Shown one piece after another: positions 11,501 to 20,748 of a DNA stretch of 64,000 nucleotides. Each line of letters begins with the position of its first letter. Within the stretch, counting starts at the first letter, position 1. The position numbers and the translations under genes are program-made. The stretch comes from Neurospora crassa OR74A (Eukaryota > Ascomycota > Sordariomycetes > Sordariales > Sordariaceae), in the NCBI RefSeq assembly GCF_000182925.2, contig NC_026504.1, forward strand, positions 3,038,001-3,102,000, written 5' to 3'. The notes under the pieces are model-generated. The model did no database searches. It was not told the DNA's origin and saw only the letters and a program-made list of their open reading frames with translations.

Positions 11501-13126
11501 AACTTGGAAGGTCAAATTATGGACATTGTCGACGAGCTAAACATCCGGGCCGAAACCATGCCTACTGCGATTCCCAATCACACCGTAGTAGTAATCGACG
11601 GCCACACGCTTGCGGCGCTGGATCAGCCGGAAACGCACGGGAATGCCAAAGAACTCTTTTACAGCCTCATCCCGACGATTGACTCGGTCATCTGCTGTCG
11701 TGCCTCCCCCGCCCAGAAAGCCTTGCTCGTCACCGCCATCCGTAACCACTCCCATCAACCGAGCACCACCAAGAAGAAGGGCTTCCTCGCCTATCTGATC
11801 ACACCTAGACGAACACCACCACTCACTCTCGCCATCGGCGATGGTGCCAATGATCTGGCGATGCTCTCAGCTGCCCACGTCGGCGTAGGCATCTCGGGCC
11901 GGGAAGGTCTGCAAGCCGCGCGAGTTGCTGATTACGCCGTGTCACAGTTCCGCTTCCTCGCCCGCCTCCTGTTGGTACACGGAAGATGGAATTACGCCCG
12001 CACCTCCAAGTTCATTGTTGCCACGTTTTGGAAGGAGATGTTCTTCTATTTGCCCACCGAGCTGTACCAGCGCTACACAGGATATACAGGCACCAGTCTT
12101 TACGAATCGTGGAGTTTGACGGTGCTGAACACGCTTTTCACCAGTTTGTGCGTGATCGTCCCCGGAGTGTGGGAGCAGGACCTGAGCGCAGAAACGCTGA
12201 TGGCCGTGCCAGAACTGTATGTCTGGGGCCAGAGGGACGGCGGGTTGAATCTGCGGAAGTATCTGGGATGGATGGTGGCGGCTGTTGCACAAGGTGTGGT
12301 GGTCTGGTGGGTGTGTTGGGGTCTCTACGGTGGGATTGCGGTGAAGGACAATGGTCTGTTTGCTGTGGGCAATTTGGTCTTTACCGTCGCCATTGTCTGG
12401 ACCAACTTGAAATTGCTGTACGTGTTTGTTCCCTCACTCATTCTCACTCTTTTTCTTTTTTCTCTTTCTTTTAGGCACGACACTAACCTGTCAACCAACA
12501 ACAGCATCATTGACACCCACCACAAGACCGGCATAATCCTTGGCGCATTCGGCATTACCTTTGCAGGCTGGTGGATCTGGCAGATCTTCCTCGCCAGCGC
12601 CTACGCCCCGGGTGTCTGGCCTTACGCAGTCCGCGGTGGGTTCTTTTCCTCGTTCGGCCCTGATCCAGCCTGGTGGGTTGCTCTTTTTGCGGCCGTCGGC
12701 CTGCTCACCGCTGTTGAACTCGGCTATAAATCCACCAAGCGGAACATGATCATTTCCGGACTATGGAGGCTGGGATGGAGGAAATGGATGCAGTGGGAGA
12801 CATGGAAGGGACTCCTTGCACTCGGGAGAGGAGGAGGAGCGAGGGGAGCAGGGCCCATGTGGGCTTGGGATGAAGCAGGTGGTGAGGGCAGGAACGTGGA
12901 GGAGTGGGACGTGGAACTTTGGCAGGCTCTGGAGCGGGAGCAAACCGTTAGAGAGGCCTTGAAGGGGATGGCTAGGGTTGGGCATGAGTGCGATGGGCCT
13001 GAACCTGAGGAAATATCGAAGGAAGAGGAGGATAATGAGAAGAACAGGGTTGAGGAGAGTTCGACGATGGACAGCGAGGGACAGCATGAGTCGGCAGTGG
13101 TGGAGAGTCTTCAGATCTCGAAATAG
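8579..13126 (+). CDS. DNF3: P4-type ATPase, DNF3-like phospholipid flippase
   Basis: P4-ATPases move phospholipids from the outer to the cytosolic leaflet of Golgi, endosome and plasma membranes, usually with a CDC50-type beta subunit. Seen in order: paired N-terminal membrane spans (LANFYFLCVGVPQTIPG, PLLFFVFLTIVKEGYDDW); actuator loop with the P4 form DGETNLKNKQ at residue 277; spans 3-4 with IIPLALYVSLEIVRIGQMWW; phosphorylation site DKTGTLTENVMKF with Asp494; nucleotide domain with SPDELALVKAAQELGF and KGADSVILPRL; MLTGDKRETAINIAHSARL near 941; GDGANDLAMLS near 1087; and a C-terminal bundle of about six spans. A Ser/Arg-rich insertion lies in the N domain. The frame is open for 1,515 codons, but 12418-12474 (GTACGT, T-rich tract, TTTTAG; 57 bp) is most likely an in-frame intron, giving 1,496 residues. 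The assignment to the DNF3 branch rests on the LEMYDKVSDTPAKCNTNTIL context and is less certain than the P4 call. Confidence 0.93.
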   Translation: MRSFTRSTADEGGGASVDNASFEKGLSIFSKTGILAPLRKTGTSATTLTRTIKASTQQLYRRYVLELIFQEKELPPSKHGRHIPLRPHHDKPLIDERRGSAYIPNTIRTSRYTIYDFIPKQLFFQFSRLANFYFLCVGVPQTIPGVSTTGNFTTIIPLLFFVFLTIVKEGYDDWKRHRLDKVENARSATVLRPTGHVDSRQDWRTGFGLRRTKDKDTVAVQEVIPDSEYQWHATQWKDLKVGDVIKLSRDEDVPADIVLLYADGENSMAYIETMALDGETNLKNKQVSKALQRCNTIQGIANCQAEFVVEDPNPDLYRFDGRVTVDGETLPLTLNEVVYRGCTLRNTTCAIGMVINTGEECKLRRNADRHPKAKKPAMEKIANRIVISLVVVVISLSIGCSMGYLLWKNAYEHKAWYLRHLGVDFEDIIIGFFIQFNNIIPLALYVSLEIVRIGQMWWLNSDLEMYDKVSDTPAKCNTNTILENLGQIGYVFSDKTGTLTENVMKFRKMSIAGTTWLHEMDIVKEQEAQGLTQTETKGKGLNVMLEPTFENDNALTKTTTAVSVRSPNPRRSSSQWRSTGRPDHVQPEVTTEDLLEYIRLRPKAPFSRRAVQYLLAMALCHTCLPEIRDGEIEFQAASPDELALVKAAQELGFLVVQRSSQSVTLRISRGDGTELERTYQILDVIEFSSKRKRMSIIVRCPDERIWLITKGADSVILPRLRMAQLAIQKANEVRKSLEVEHEMQRRSEAREPRNSFGGRPSLTIRRSIHLARQNSVAGPSKRPITNRSKSFEVGRMSLSAPENRLRPQVTVRTASYDVPYEDAAAASVSDKFAFLDDPSVCDEGAIFTRCFKHIDDFATEGLRTLLFAQRFLSESEYNTWKKLYRDAETSLVDRQERIETAGELIEQTLDLIGATAIEDKLQKGVPETIERLRRANIKIWMLTGDKRETAINIAHSARLCRPTSDIYILDATKGNLEGQIMDIVDELNIRAETMPTAIPNHTVVVIDGHTLAALDQPETHGNAKELFYSLIPTIDSVICCRASPAQKALLVTAIRNHSHQPSTTKKKGFLAYLITPRRTPPLTLAIGDGANDLAMLSAAHVGVGISGREGLQAARVADYAVSQFRFLARLLLVHGRWNYARTSKFIVATFWKEMFFYLPTELYQRYTGYTGTSLYESWSLTVLNTLFTSLCVIVPGVWEQDLSAETLMAVPELYVWGQRDGGLNLRKYLGWMVAAVAQGVVVWWVCWGLYGGIAVKDNGLFAVGNLVFTVAIVWTNLKLLYVFVPSLILTLFLFSLSFRHDTNLSTNNSIIDTHHKTGIILGAFGITFAGWWIWQIFLASAYAPGVWPYAVRGGFFSSFGPDPAWWVALFAAVGLLTAVELGYKSTKRNMIISGLWRLGWRKWMQWETWKGLLALGRGGGARGAGPMWAWDEAGGEGRNVEEWDVELWQALEREQTVREALKGMARVGHECDGPEPEEISKEEEDNEKNRVEESSTMDSEGQHESAVVESLQISK

Positions 13127-13494
13127 GCTTTCAAGGTTGAATGCTCTCTGCATGTCTGGCTTGTGGAAGGCAGTGAGTGTAAGTGGGGAACAGTTTGGTC
13201 TTTGGATTGCTTCTCTTGGATACATACGCATCGAGATACCCTTTCGTATACGATATTATAGATTTCATATCTTTCATAAACGATATTTGAAACACCAACT
13301 GCCCAATTTCGTGGAACATGATGGGCGTTGACGGCGATGGGACTCGGGCCGACGGTCATCCACATACCTAGCTCCCTTAATGATGGCTGACCAACAGTCA
13401 CGCGAATGCCAGGCACTAGGCACAACGAACCAACTCAAAGCCTGGTTCTCAGCTTCTACCATACACAAGACATGGGAACCGTGAGGTTTGTGTA

Positions 13495-13524
13495 CTTGTG
13501 CCTGTGCCTGTGCCTGTGCCTGTG
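13495..13524. repeat. Hexamer repeat (CCTGTG)n
   Basis: Four perfect CCTGTG copies at 13501-13524, preceded by a diverged copy (cttgtg). Confidence 0.8.
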
Positions 13525-14183
13525 CATGAGTCTGAGTACCCATGACTGCGACCGCAACGGTGACTCGTGAGTAACCGGGGACGGAGAAAGTTGTCCTTGA
13601 ACCAAAGGTTTTTCTTTTTTTCTCCTCCTGGCTGACCTTGGGCGCCTTGAAGGTGCAATGGGGCGCATGGATTCTGGTGTGCAGTATTTAACCGTGGGTC
13701 ACGGTAGTAAACCGTTACTACCTAGGTAGGTAGTTAGCCTGACGAACCAATGGAACCCACTCCCTTCACTCTACCCATCAACCGTGAGCAACGTTGGAAA
13801 ACCAGTTGCACGCCCACGAGCGGAAATATTAAATCAAGTAACTTGTGCTGGTAGATGGCAGATGGTGGCTGGTAGCCTGGTTGTCAGTGACGATGTCAAT
13901 CAGTCAGGCCGATTCAGCAACCGGGAGGATGAATCGAAGGATGAAGAAACCGAGCAACTCAATGGCAAGTTTGCGGGCACGATGCTGACAAAGTTGGTAT
14001 GTGCTCGGAAGTTACTTTGGGAGGCAACCGCTGTTGTTCGCACTGGAACACGGGCAGTGTAGTAGCAAAGGTTGAGTGTCATGAGAGCTCTATTGTTATC
14101 TGACTGCTTGTGTGCTGGTGTATGTGGTCAGGAGAGTGAGTCCAATGAGACAGGATCTTTTTATGACGAGAGCGGCGTATTTG

Positions 14184-14194
14184 GTGTATGTGTT

Positions 14195-14229
<35 letters not shown>

Positions 14230-14232
14230 GTA
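14184..14232. repeat. TG dinucleotide microsatellite
   Basis: Imperfect GT/TG run with two TTTG interruptions, 120 bp outside the island boundary. Confidence 0.85.
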
Positions 14233-14353
14233 TTTGGTTCTTTTCTTATCAAAGAATCTGGGGTTGGAGAGGAGGACTCCCAACGTGGAAGCGGGTGTGG
14301 CGGGTTGCACGAATAAATACCGTCGAGTGCTACACAGCCTAGGATGTGTATAG

Positions 14354-14474
14354 GGGCGTGTTCGTTATAGTCTCAGTTCTCAATGACCCACACCTCCAAA
14401 ACCCACCCTACCCCACCCTTTTTGCGGTAGCAGGTCTGAGCGGGTTTTGGGTTTTTTAGCCGTCGGCTGCAGAA
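14354..14474 (+). repeat. Left terminal inverted repeat of the island
   Basis: It starts gggcgtgttcgtta, continues through ctcagttctcaatgacc and cctccaaaac, and ends with agccgtcggctgcag. It retains many CpA/TpG sites and high GC, unlike the DNA inside it. Confidence 0.8.
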
Positions 14475-14637
14475 GAATAACTAAGCATTAATATATATAA
14501 TAAATCCAGCAAAATTAATATAAGTAGGTAAAAATTACATTTATATAGAGCTTTCCATTCTCAATCTAATAGTAGTCTTAATTTTCTTATACGACCAATA
14601 TTCGTTGAGATGCAAGGCTTTGAAATTTAAGGCTTTT

Positions 14638-14719
14638 ACCCCCTCGAGGCTGCATTACCTTAACGGGTAGTCCGAGCTTTATAAAAATAATACCATTAGA
14701 ACCGCCTCATCAAAGCTAT
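14638..14719 (+). repeat. Direct repeat, copy 1 (left end of island)
   Basis: Begins accccctcgaggctgcatta and runs to agctat. It recurs 509 bp downstream at 15147-15228, and a shorter related piece lies at about 15322-15365 (aaggttgcattactataaag). Confidence 0.7.
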
Positions 14720-14794
14720 CTTCCTCATATTAATATCTTATTGAACACATTAATATTGAAGTTAGAAATAAAAGAAATTTAAAAATAAAAAAAT

Positions 14795-15133
14795 TGTTAT
14801 GGGGCATTCTTGGTGGATACCTGGATGCTCTGTCTTATCATAGTAGATGCTCGCTAGAGCATATAGTTTGCTATATAAGAGTGTTCGTCCCGTCAACCTC
14901 TGTTAAGGTTGACGGATCATTAATTCATATTATACCAACCTTACATCTATCTTGCTCACACTCAGTGAAGTCGTGTGCGAGGTTCCAGGTTGAGGCTCGC
15001 GACAGCTCTTGTCTTCAGCTTCCTTTAATAAGACTGTCGTTAATCGTTACGTACTGTTGCTCTGTCTAGTAACTAGTTGCTCATATTATTATTCTCTGTT
15101 GTCATTACTTGTGAAGTACATTATCGCGTAACA
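14795..15133. mobile_element. Solo LTR of an LTR retrotransposon
   Basis: A 339-bp unit starting TGTTATGGGG and ending GCGTAACA, that is TG...CA with TGTTA/TAACA inverted tips. It is flanked by the perfect 5-bp duplication aaaat (14790-14794 and 15134-15138). A promoter-like tatataaga lies near 14871. Its base composition is nearly normal, standing out against the RIP-mutated surroundings. No internal retroelement sequence adjoins it, so it is probably the product of LTR-LTR recombination. The length and tips suit a Ty1/copia-like LTR, but the family is not determined. Confidence 0.75.
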
Positions 15134-15146
15134 AAAATAAAATACT

Positions 15147-15228
15147 ACCCCCTCGAAGTTGCATTACCTCAAGGGGTGGTCCGTACTTTATAAAAATAAT
15201 ACTATTAGAACCGGCTCATCGAGGCTAT
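15147..15228 (+). repeat. Direct repeat, copy 2 (left end of island)
   Basis: Second copy of the unit at 14638-14719. The differences are mainly transitions. The solo LTR sits between the two copies. Confidence 0.7.
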
Positions 15229-15484
15229 TCTCAATATATATTTCCTATAGTTATACGATTATTAATAGGGTAAAAAATAAGGAGTGTCTAAAACCTTAAA
15301 AGTAACTGCAGCCGACGAAGGTTTACCTTTAAGGTTGCATTACTATAAAGGGTGGTCCGAGTTTAAAAAAAAAATTATTTTTAAAAAGAGTTTAAAAAGA
15401 CCATCCTCTAGATACTTTATTCTTATTTTTACTATTTTTCCTTATTTTATTATAAGGGAAAATATAAAAAGAAAATTTGGAGTT

Positions 15485-15812
15485 TATATGGGAGTTTCTG
15501 CAGCCGACGGCGTTTTGGCGCAAAACCGTAACAAACCTCCTCTTACAAAAGTTCGAGGAGAGGAGACCTATATAATTGTAGAGCGGGTCCGCTGAAGCTT
15601 GTCGTTGGAGGTTAATATAATAGAAACTATGTTCGTTACTATAGTAAAAAGTTAGGGGGGATATTACTAGTCTCTATCACATAACCTCCGACGACAAGCT
15701 TCAACGGACCCACCCTACAATTATATAAGTCTCCTCTCCTTGAACTTTTGTGAGAGGAGGTCTATTATAGTTTTGTGCAAAAACGTCGTCGGCTGCAGTT
15801 GTATACATACAA
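15485..15812. repeat. Fold-back (hairpin) element
   Basis: Two arms of roughly 130-140 bp pair with each other around a loop of about 35-45 nt near 15625-15665. The left arm begins ctgcagccgacggcgttttg and passes tcctcttacaaaagttc, gaggagaggagacctatata and gaagcttgtcgttggaggtt. The right arm is the reverse complement with scattered transitions, ending cgtcgtcggctgcag. The outer tip ctgcagccgacg also ends the island's left TIR on its inner side. It could form a very stable stem in DNA or RNA. It looks like a MITE or a transposon-end palindrome. Confidence 0.75.
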
Positions 15813-16299
15813 ATCGGCCTTAATAAAGACTAGAAATCTATAAATACTTACAAATATCTTAATAATAATAAATCGTATTTAGAAACGGCTTACTTGTTGG
15901 ATATAGTACAAGTACGAACTTCCGTAAATATTTTTTTTTTCTATTATTACCTATATTAATTATTAACTATTTACTAGGGGGTTACCTTCGTTGGTTATAA
16001 TAATTATTATTTAAGAAATAGGTATTATATTTCTACTAACTTTAATTTAGAAAATTATTTAAAACTTAATTAAGATAATAGCCTAAGTAAATTATACCTT
16101 CGATAAAATTTTTACTTTTATTTAATATTTTGAAACCTATTTCGACCTTACTACATTATTTATACTAAATATAATTATATAGCAATGTATTACTACAATT
16201 ATTAAATATACGAATTTAGACAATTATAAATAGCTTTAGACTCGGTTTATATATATTATTATTCAACTTTTATTCAACCTAACCGTTCAATTAACGTTT

Positions 16300-17600
16300 A
16301 ATTAAGCCCTACATTAGCTTTACCCTAAGTAGGTTAAATATATTTATTATATTATTTATTAATACGGTAATACAATTTTAATTACTATAATTAAGTTTAA
16401 TAAAAGTATTATACTTTAGGTAATATTGGTTATTCTTCCTACGTAAATTATATTATAAATTATACCTCTTACTTATCTCGGTTAAAAATAAAAGGATGTT
16501 ATTATAATATATTCCGGTATTAAACCCCTATTAATTAATTAAGATTTTTATAAAATATATAAATTTATTCTATTTATTTTAATAAGTAATTAATATATTT
16601 AAACTAATACGTTATAGGATTATATACGTTCGGAATATTTTATATATATTCTCTTTGAACCTAAATAAGCCCTCTATTACCGATTTCTCAAACTCCTTCG
16701 CGTTCTAGAATTCGCTATTCGGATAATATTTATCGCTATTAACGAACTTTATACCGTTTACTAATAATACAACTTCCGTACCTATTTCTCTAATCTTTAT
16801 TAATTCTAATAAACTCTACCCCTTTTAATCCTATAGTTCAAATATATAATTATATTAATTAAAGAATTAGAAATATATATATAAGAATACACCGGTTTCT
16901 ATCTACTTAAATAATTAATAAATTTACTTTAAATTATTCGTACTTCTATTGATTAGTTTAATATTAGTATTATCTTTAATTCTATCTCTAAATTTAAAAT
17001 ATAAAACTTTAAACGTTTTAAATTCCTCCTCGGCCCTACTTCCAATAGTATTATCCCGAAAATAATTATTTATATCGATAATAAGGATTTAATTGGTAAA
17101 GCGAAGAAGCATTTTATCCGTTCCTTAATTAAATGTAGTCTCTATAATTAATCTAATATATATCTAATTATCTAAGTATACTACTTATATATCCGCCCTA
17201 TAAATTAAAATCGCCTCTACTATTAATTTATTACCCCCGAATCCTAATATCGTATTATTATATCTATAATAGCATTAGGAATAGGAATAGATATCCCTAA
17301 TATAATATATATTATACAATATAATTAGGTTAAATCTAAGGATATTTCGGATTTATAGTAGCGTTTTAGCCGTACTATCTATAATAGTAAATATAACTTC
17401 GCCTACTTCTTTACGCCCTACTAATACTTTAATTAGCTTAGGTTCGAATTTATTAAACCGTCTATATTAGTAACGCAACCTACCAACCCCTCGTATATAT
17501 ATAAATCTAATTCGTCCTTTATAATAAATACCTTATTCGAAGTTATATAATTTTAATTATTAAATTAGACTATAAATATATAGTCTATAGAAAACCCCGT
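16300..17600 (+). pseudogene. Relic of a RecQ-type (SF2) DNA helicase
   Basis: One frame from about 17056 to 17420, broken only by a few TAA/TAG codons where Gln or Trp is expected, reads KIIIYIDNKDLIGKAKK, then RIIISIIALGIGIDIPNIIY and IQYN, then QRFSRTIYNSKYNFAYFFTP. These correspond to the C-terminal helicase motifs IV-VI of RecQ proteins (the family pattern is A-x-G-M-G-x-D-I-P followed by Q-R-x-G-R). The upstream DNA to about 16300 has similar coding texture, but I could not place motifs I-III there. RecQ-like genes of this kind are known in fungal subtelomeres and in repetitive elements; here it is inactive. Boundaries are approximate. Confidence 0.6.
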
Positions 17601-18467
17601 CTATAGTATATTCCTACTCCGGAACCTCTAATTAAAAAAGTAAATAAAGTAGGACAAGAAGTAATAAATTAACTTAATTAATAGCTATTCCAATATATAT
17701 ACTATTGCTAACGTAATATATTTCTACGAAGCCCTACTTAAAATACTATAAGGTTATATCGATTATTAGAATTATTTACAGAATACTTACTATAATAAAT
17801 ATAATTATTACTTTAATTAAATTAAGTAAATGCCTTTAAAACCGAAGAAGTTTAGTGCCCCTACGCTTATAAATAAAGTAAATTTATTCTTATTTTACTT
17901 TAAAGGTTTTTTTATAGAGTATATTATATTTATATTTATAATATTAAATATCGATTTCCAATTGCCGTACTCTATTTTTATCTTACCCGAAATATCCTAA
18001 TAAATTATATACTTAATAGTCGGTAGAGGCGTATCCGTATATACTATAGTAGATATAATAGAAAGTATACCCCTCCTACAAAATTAGGAGTATTTAAATT
18101 AATATAATTCTAACTTTATTATTAAATATATTAGGCTATTCTCGGTTCCTAATATTATTCCGAATAGTAAGTATAAAAACGTTTATATTAATAATATAGT
18201 ATATAGTAGAGATATTACCGCTTTACTTACTCCGGTCGTAAATCCTTTAGAAACGGCCCTATATATTATTATAATCCTAGCTCCTATTATACTATTATAT
18301 TTTACCTAGCGTCCTACGTATAGAGGTTAATAACCGAAGCGCAATAAACGTTAGGTTTAAATTAAGTCCTCTTTCCTTTAATTAAAATTGAATCCCGATA
18401 TTTATAGGCGTAGATAGAAATTATTTTAATTACTACTTTATTCCTATTATTCTAATACTATCCCCTC
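17601..18467 (+). other. RIP-mutated DNA, possible continuation of the RecQ relic
   Basis: AT-rich with CpG retained. Plus-strand coding texture continues past 17600 but no domain could be named. Confidence 0.35.
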
Positions 18468-18640
18468 TTTACTCTAATAGGAATAGAAGAAGTAAAGTCT
18501 CTTTATTTTAATTGGAATAGAAGTAGTAAGGTCCTTTTACTCTAATAAGAATAAAGATAGCAAAATTCCCTTACTCTAATAAGAGTAAAAATAATTAAAG
18601 TCCCCTTACTCTAATAAAAATAAAAATAATTAGTATAGGA
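18468..18640. repeat. 34-bp tandem repeat, five units
   Basis: Units start at about 18468, 18502, 18536, 18570 and 18605 (spacing 34, 34, 34, 35). Each contains TACTCTAATARGARTA or a RIP-changed version and then a purine-rich AGTAARGTC-like part. The core resembles the palindrome found elsewhere in the island. Confidence 0.8.
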
Positions 18641-20748
18641 AGGGTCTAATAAAGTAATTTTCTATAAAATAGAAGATGTATATCCTTTTAGTAAAGTTTC
18701 TATATATATATAATTTAAAATTAATAAGGGAGTACTTTATATAAGTAATATATAAAGAAGCTAATATATATTACAACCTCCGTAAATTATAAGCTTCCGA
18801 ATTACTAATCTACTCCTCTATATATATTTTTTTAATTTCCTCGCTGAAACTCATTTATATACTAGTAATTAGTAGCTCTTTTACTAATTTCTTAATATAC
18901 TTTATTATATTGCCCTTTTCTAACTACTCTTTAAATATCTTTTAGAAGTCTATAATGGCTATAAATAAATTACTTACGCTTAGGATTCTTTTTAGTAATG
19001 TAGTAGCGGCGATTATAAATTACCTAAAAATTTCGATTACTTTTATTTCTTATTTATTAAATAATAGAGTTGAAGGGGTACCGTTAAAAGGTACGGAGGT
19101 AATACCGGGAATTAAATTGGGATTTAATATTATATAGCGCTATACTATTAGGGTTACTTATATTATTGTAGTAAGTAGTATAAATTCCTTATTATTTCTA
19201 TTATCCCTCTCGGTATATTCTTTACTATCATTAAAAATTTTAAAGTACTAACTATTATTATTAATGGGTATTAGGTTTATTTAATTCTTTTAAGTATTAA
19301 ATAAGTTTATATAATTTAATATATTCGCTCTACGCTTTATATTAACGAATATTTTATTATATAGGTTTAAAAAGGTAATTCTCTTCTTTTTAATTATAGG
19401 TTAGTCGTTTAATAGGGATATTACCCGCTTACCCCGACCTACCCCCTCAATTAGAATTAATATAATAATTAATGACTAATTAATATTATTAAATATAGGA
19501 TTTAAAGATATAATACCAATAATAAGTAGCCCCAATAACTCCTCCTCCCCGATAAAAGAGGTAGTAAAAAATATAGAGCAAATAGCGTCGTTGCGACCCA
19601 ACAATCGGGGGTATTCGTCGTTGCTAGTTTCTTTAGAATTAGAGAGTTTATTACTATTATTATATAACGATCCCTCCTAAACAACTACTATATTAATTAA
19701 ATTAGTAATATTATTATACGTTACTATTATTAGATATACTGTATATAGTAGTATCGTTAGTAGAATATATAATATTTAAAATATTAGACTTCTAGTATTT
19801 CCCCTTACGAAGGCGGTTAATTGGACTTAGCGGACTTTACTATAATTGTAAATAAAGAAAAACCCCTACTAGCTACTATATATTAATTAATACTAATAAT
19901 ACTTTATAGCCCTAATTTCAATTCCTAATAACCTACTTACCTAATAGGTCTATTGGGGGTTATTATTAGATATTATATAATAGAAATTACTATACTCCTA
20001 TTCCTAGAGGAAGATTCTTAGGGTCTTCCCATCTACTACTTAATTAGTAAGTAGGTACCTACCCCTTCTATCGGAATTAATTAAAATATTAAATACCTAC
20101 CTATTCGGCTCTAGTTCAATATTTAAATATCGTAGTAAGTATCTATACTTTATAATATTAATTTTATATAAACTATATTAGCTATTTACTTTATATTTAT
20201 ATTTATTACGACCTTCAATTTTCTTTAGGAATTTCTACGCTTCCTTAAGTATAAAAGTGAAATCTATATTAGCGTAAATAAGGTTTTGCAATAAGTAAAT
20301 AAATTAATTCTACGAATAAAGAAATAAGTTACCCTCTATTAGTATTTAATAGGATATTTGTAAAATAATTATTTTATTAATATATTCCTCTTCGCTTTTA
20401 TTATTATTACCCTAATATCTTTATCTATAGGTATTATAGCGATAGAATGGACCTATTTAATTTAGAGGCGCTTTATATAAACGGGTTTATTAGATACTAA
20501 TATATATTTTAAAATCTTTTTACGGACTTTAAAGGGGGGTATAAATAAGGGAAAAATATTTTTATTATCCTACGCCAATATAGCAGTTATAATATTTTTA
20601 TTTATAGTTGGAATTTATAATATTTATTAAAAGGAGCGGATTGCCTAAGAGTCTATATATTTTCTACTCGTTAATCTTCTTTAAAGTAATAGTAGTAATA
20701 GTAGTAGTAGGTTATTCCTTATCCTTTTAGCCGGGTGTATTTTAAGAA
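18641..20748. other. RIP-mutated DNA without recognisable feature
   Basis: About 2.1 kb of AT-rich DNA. The longest open frames (60 codons, at 18955 plus and 19684 minus) are chance survivors. I recognised nothing in either strand. Confidence 0.4.

Larger units (their letters stand above)
13127..14353. other. Intergenic, flippase 3' end to edge of the repeat island
   Basis: Normal base composition with two simple repeats (listed separately). Small frames exist, such as one at 13784-14062 that begins with GTG, but none has an ATG start plus convincing protein character. The DNA stays unmutated right up to the island's TIR at 14354. Confidence 0.5.

Noticed and set aside
9312-11515. Several 100-165-codon frames on other phases within the flippase gene
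   Set aside because: Shadows of a long, well-conserved coding frame.
13784-14062. 92-codon plus frame between flippase and island
   Set aside because: Begins with GTG and has no recognisable domain or splice logic.
18955-19137. 60-codon frame in the RIP region
   Set aside because: Short survivor in AT-rich DNA with no motif.
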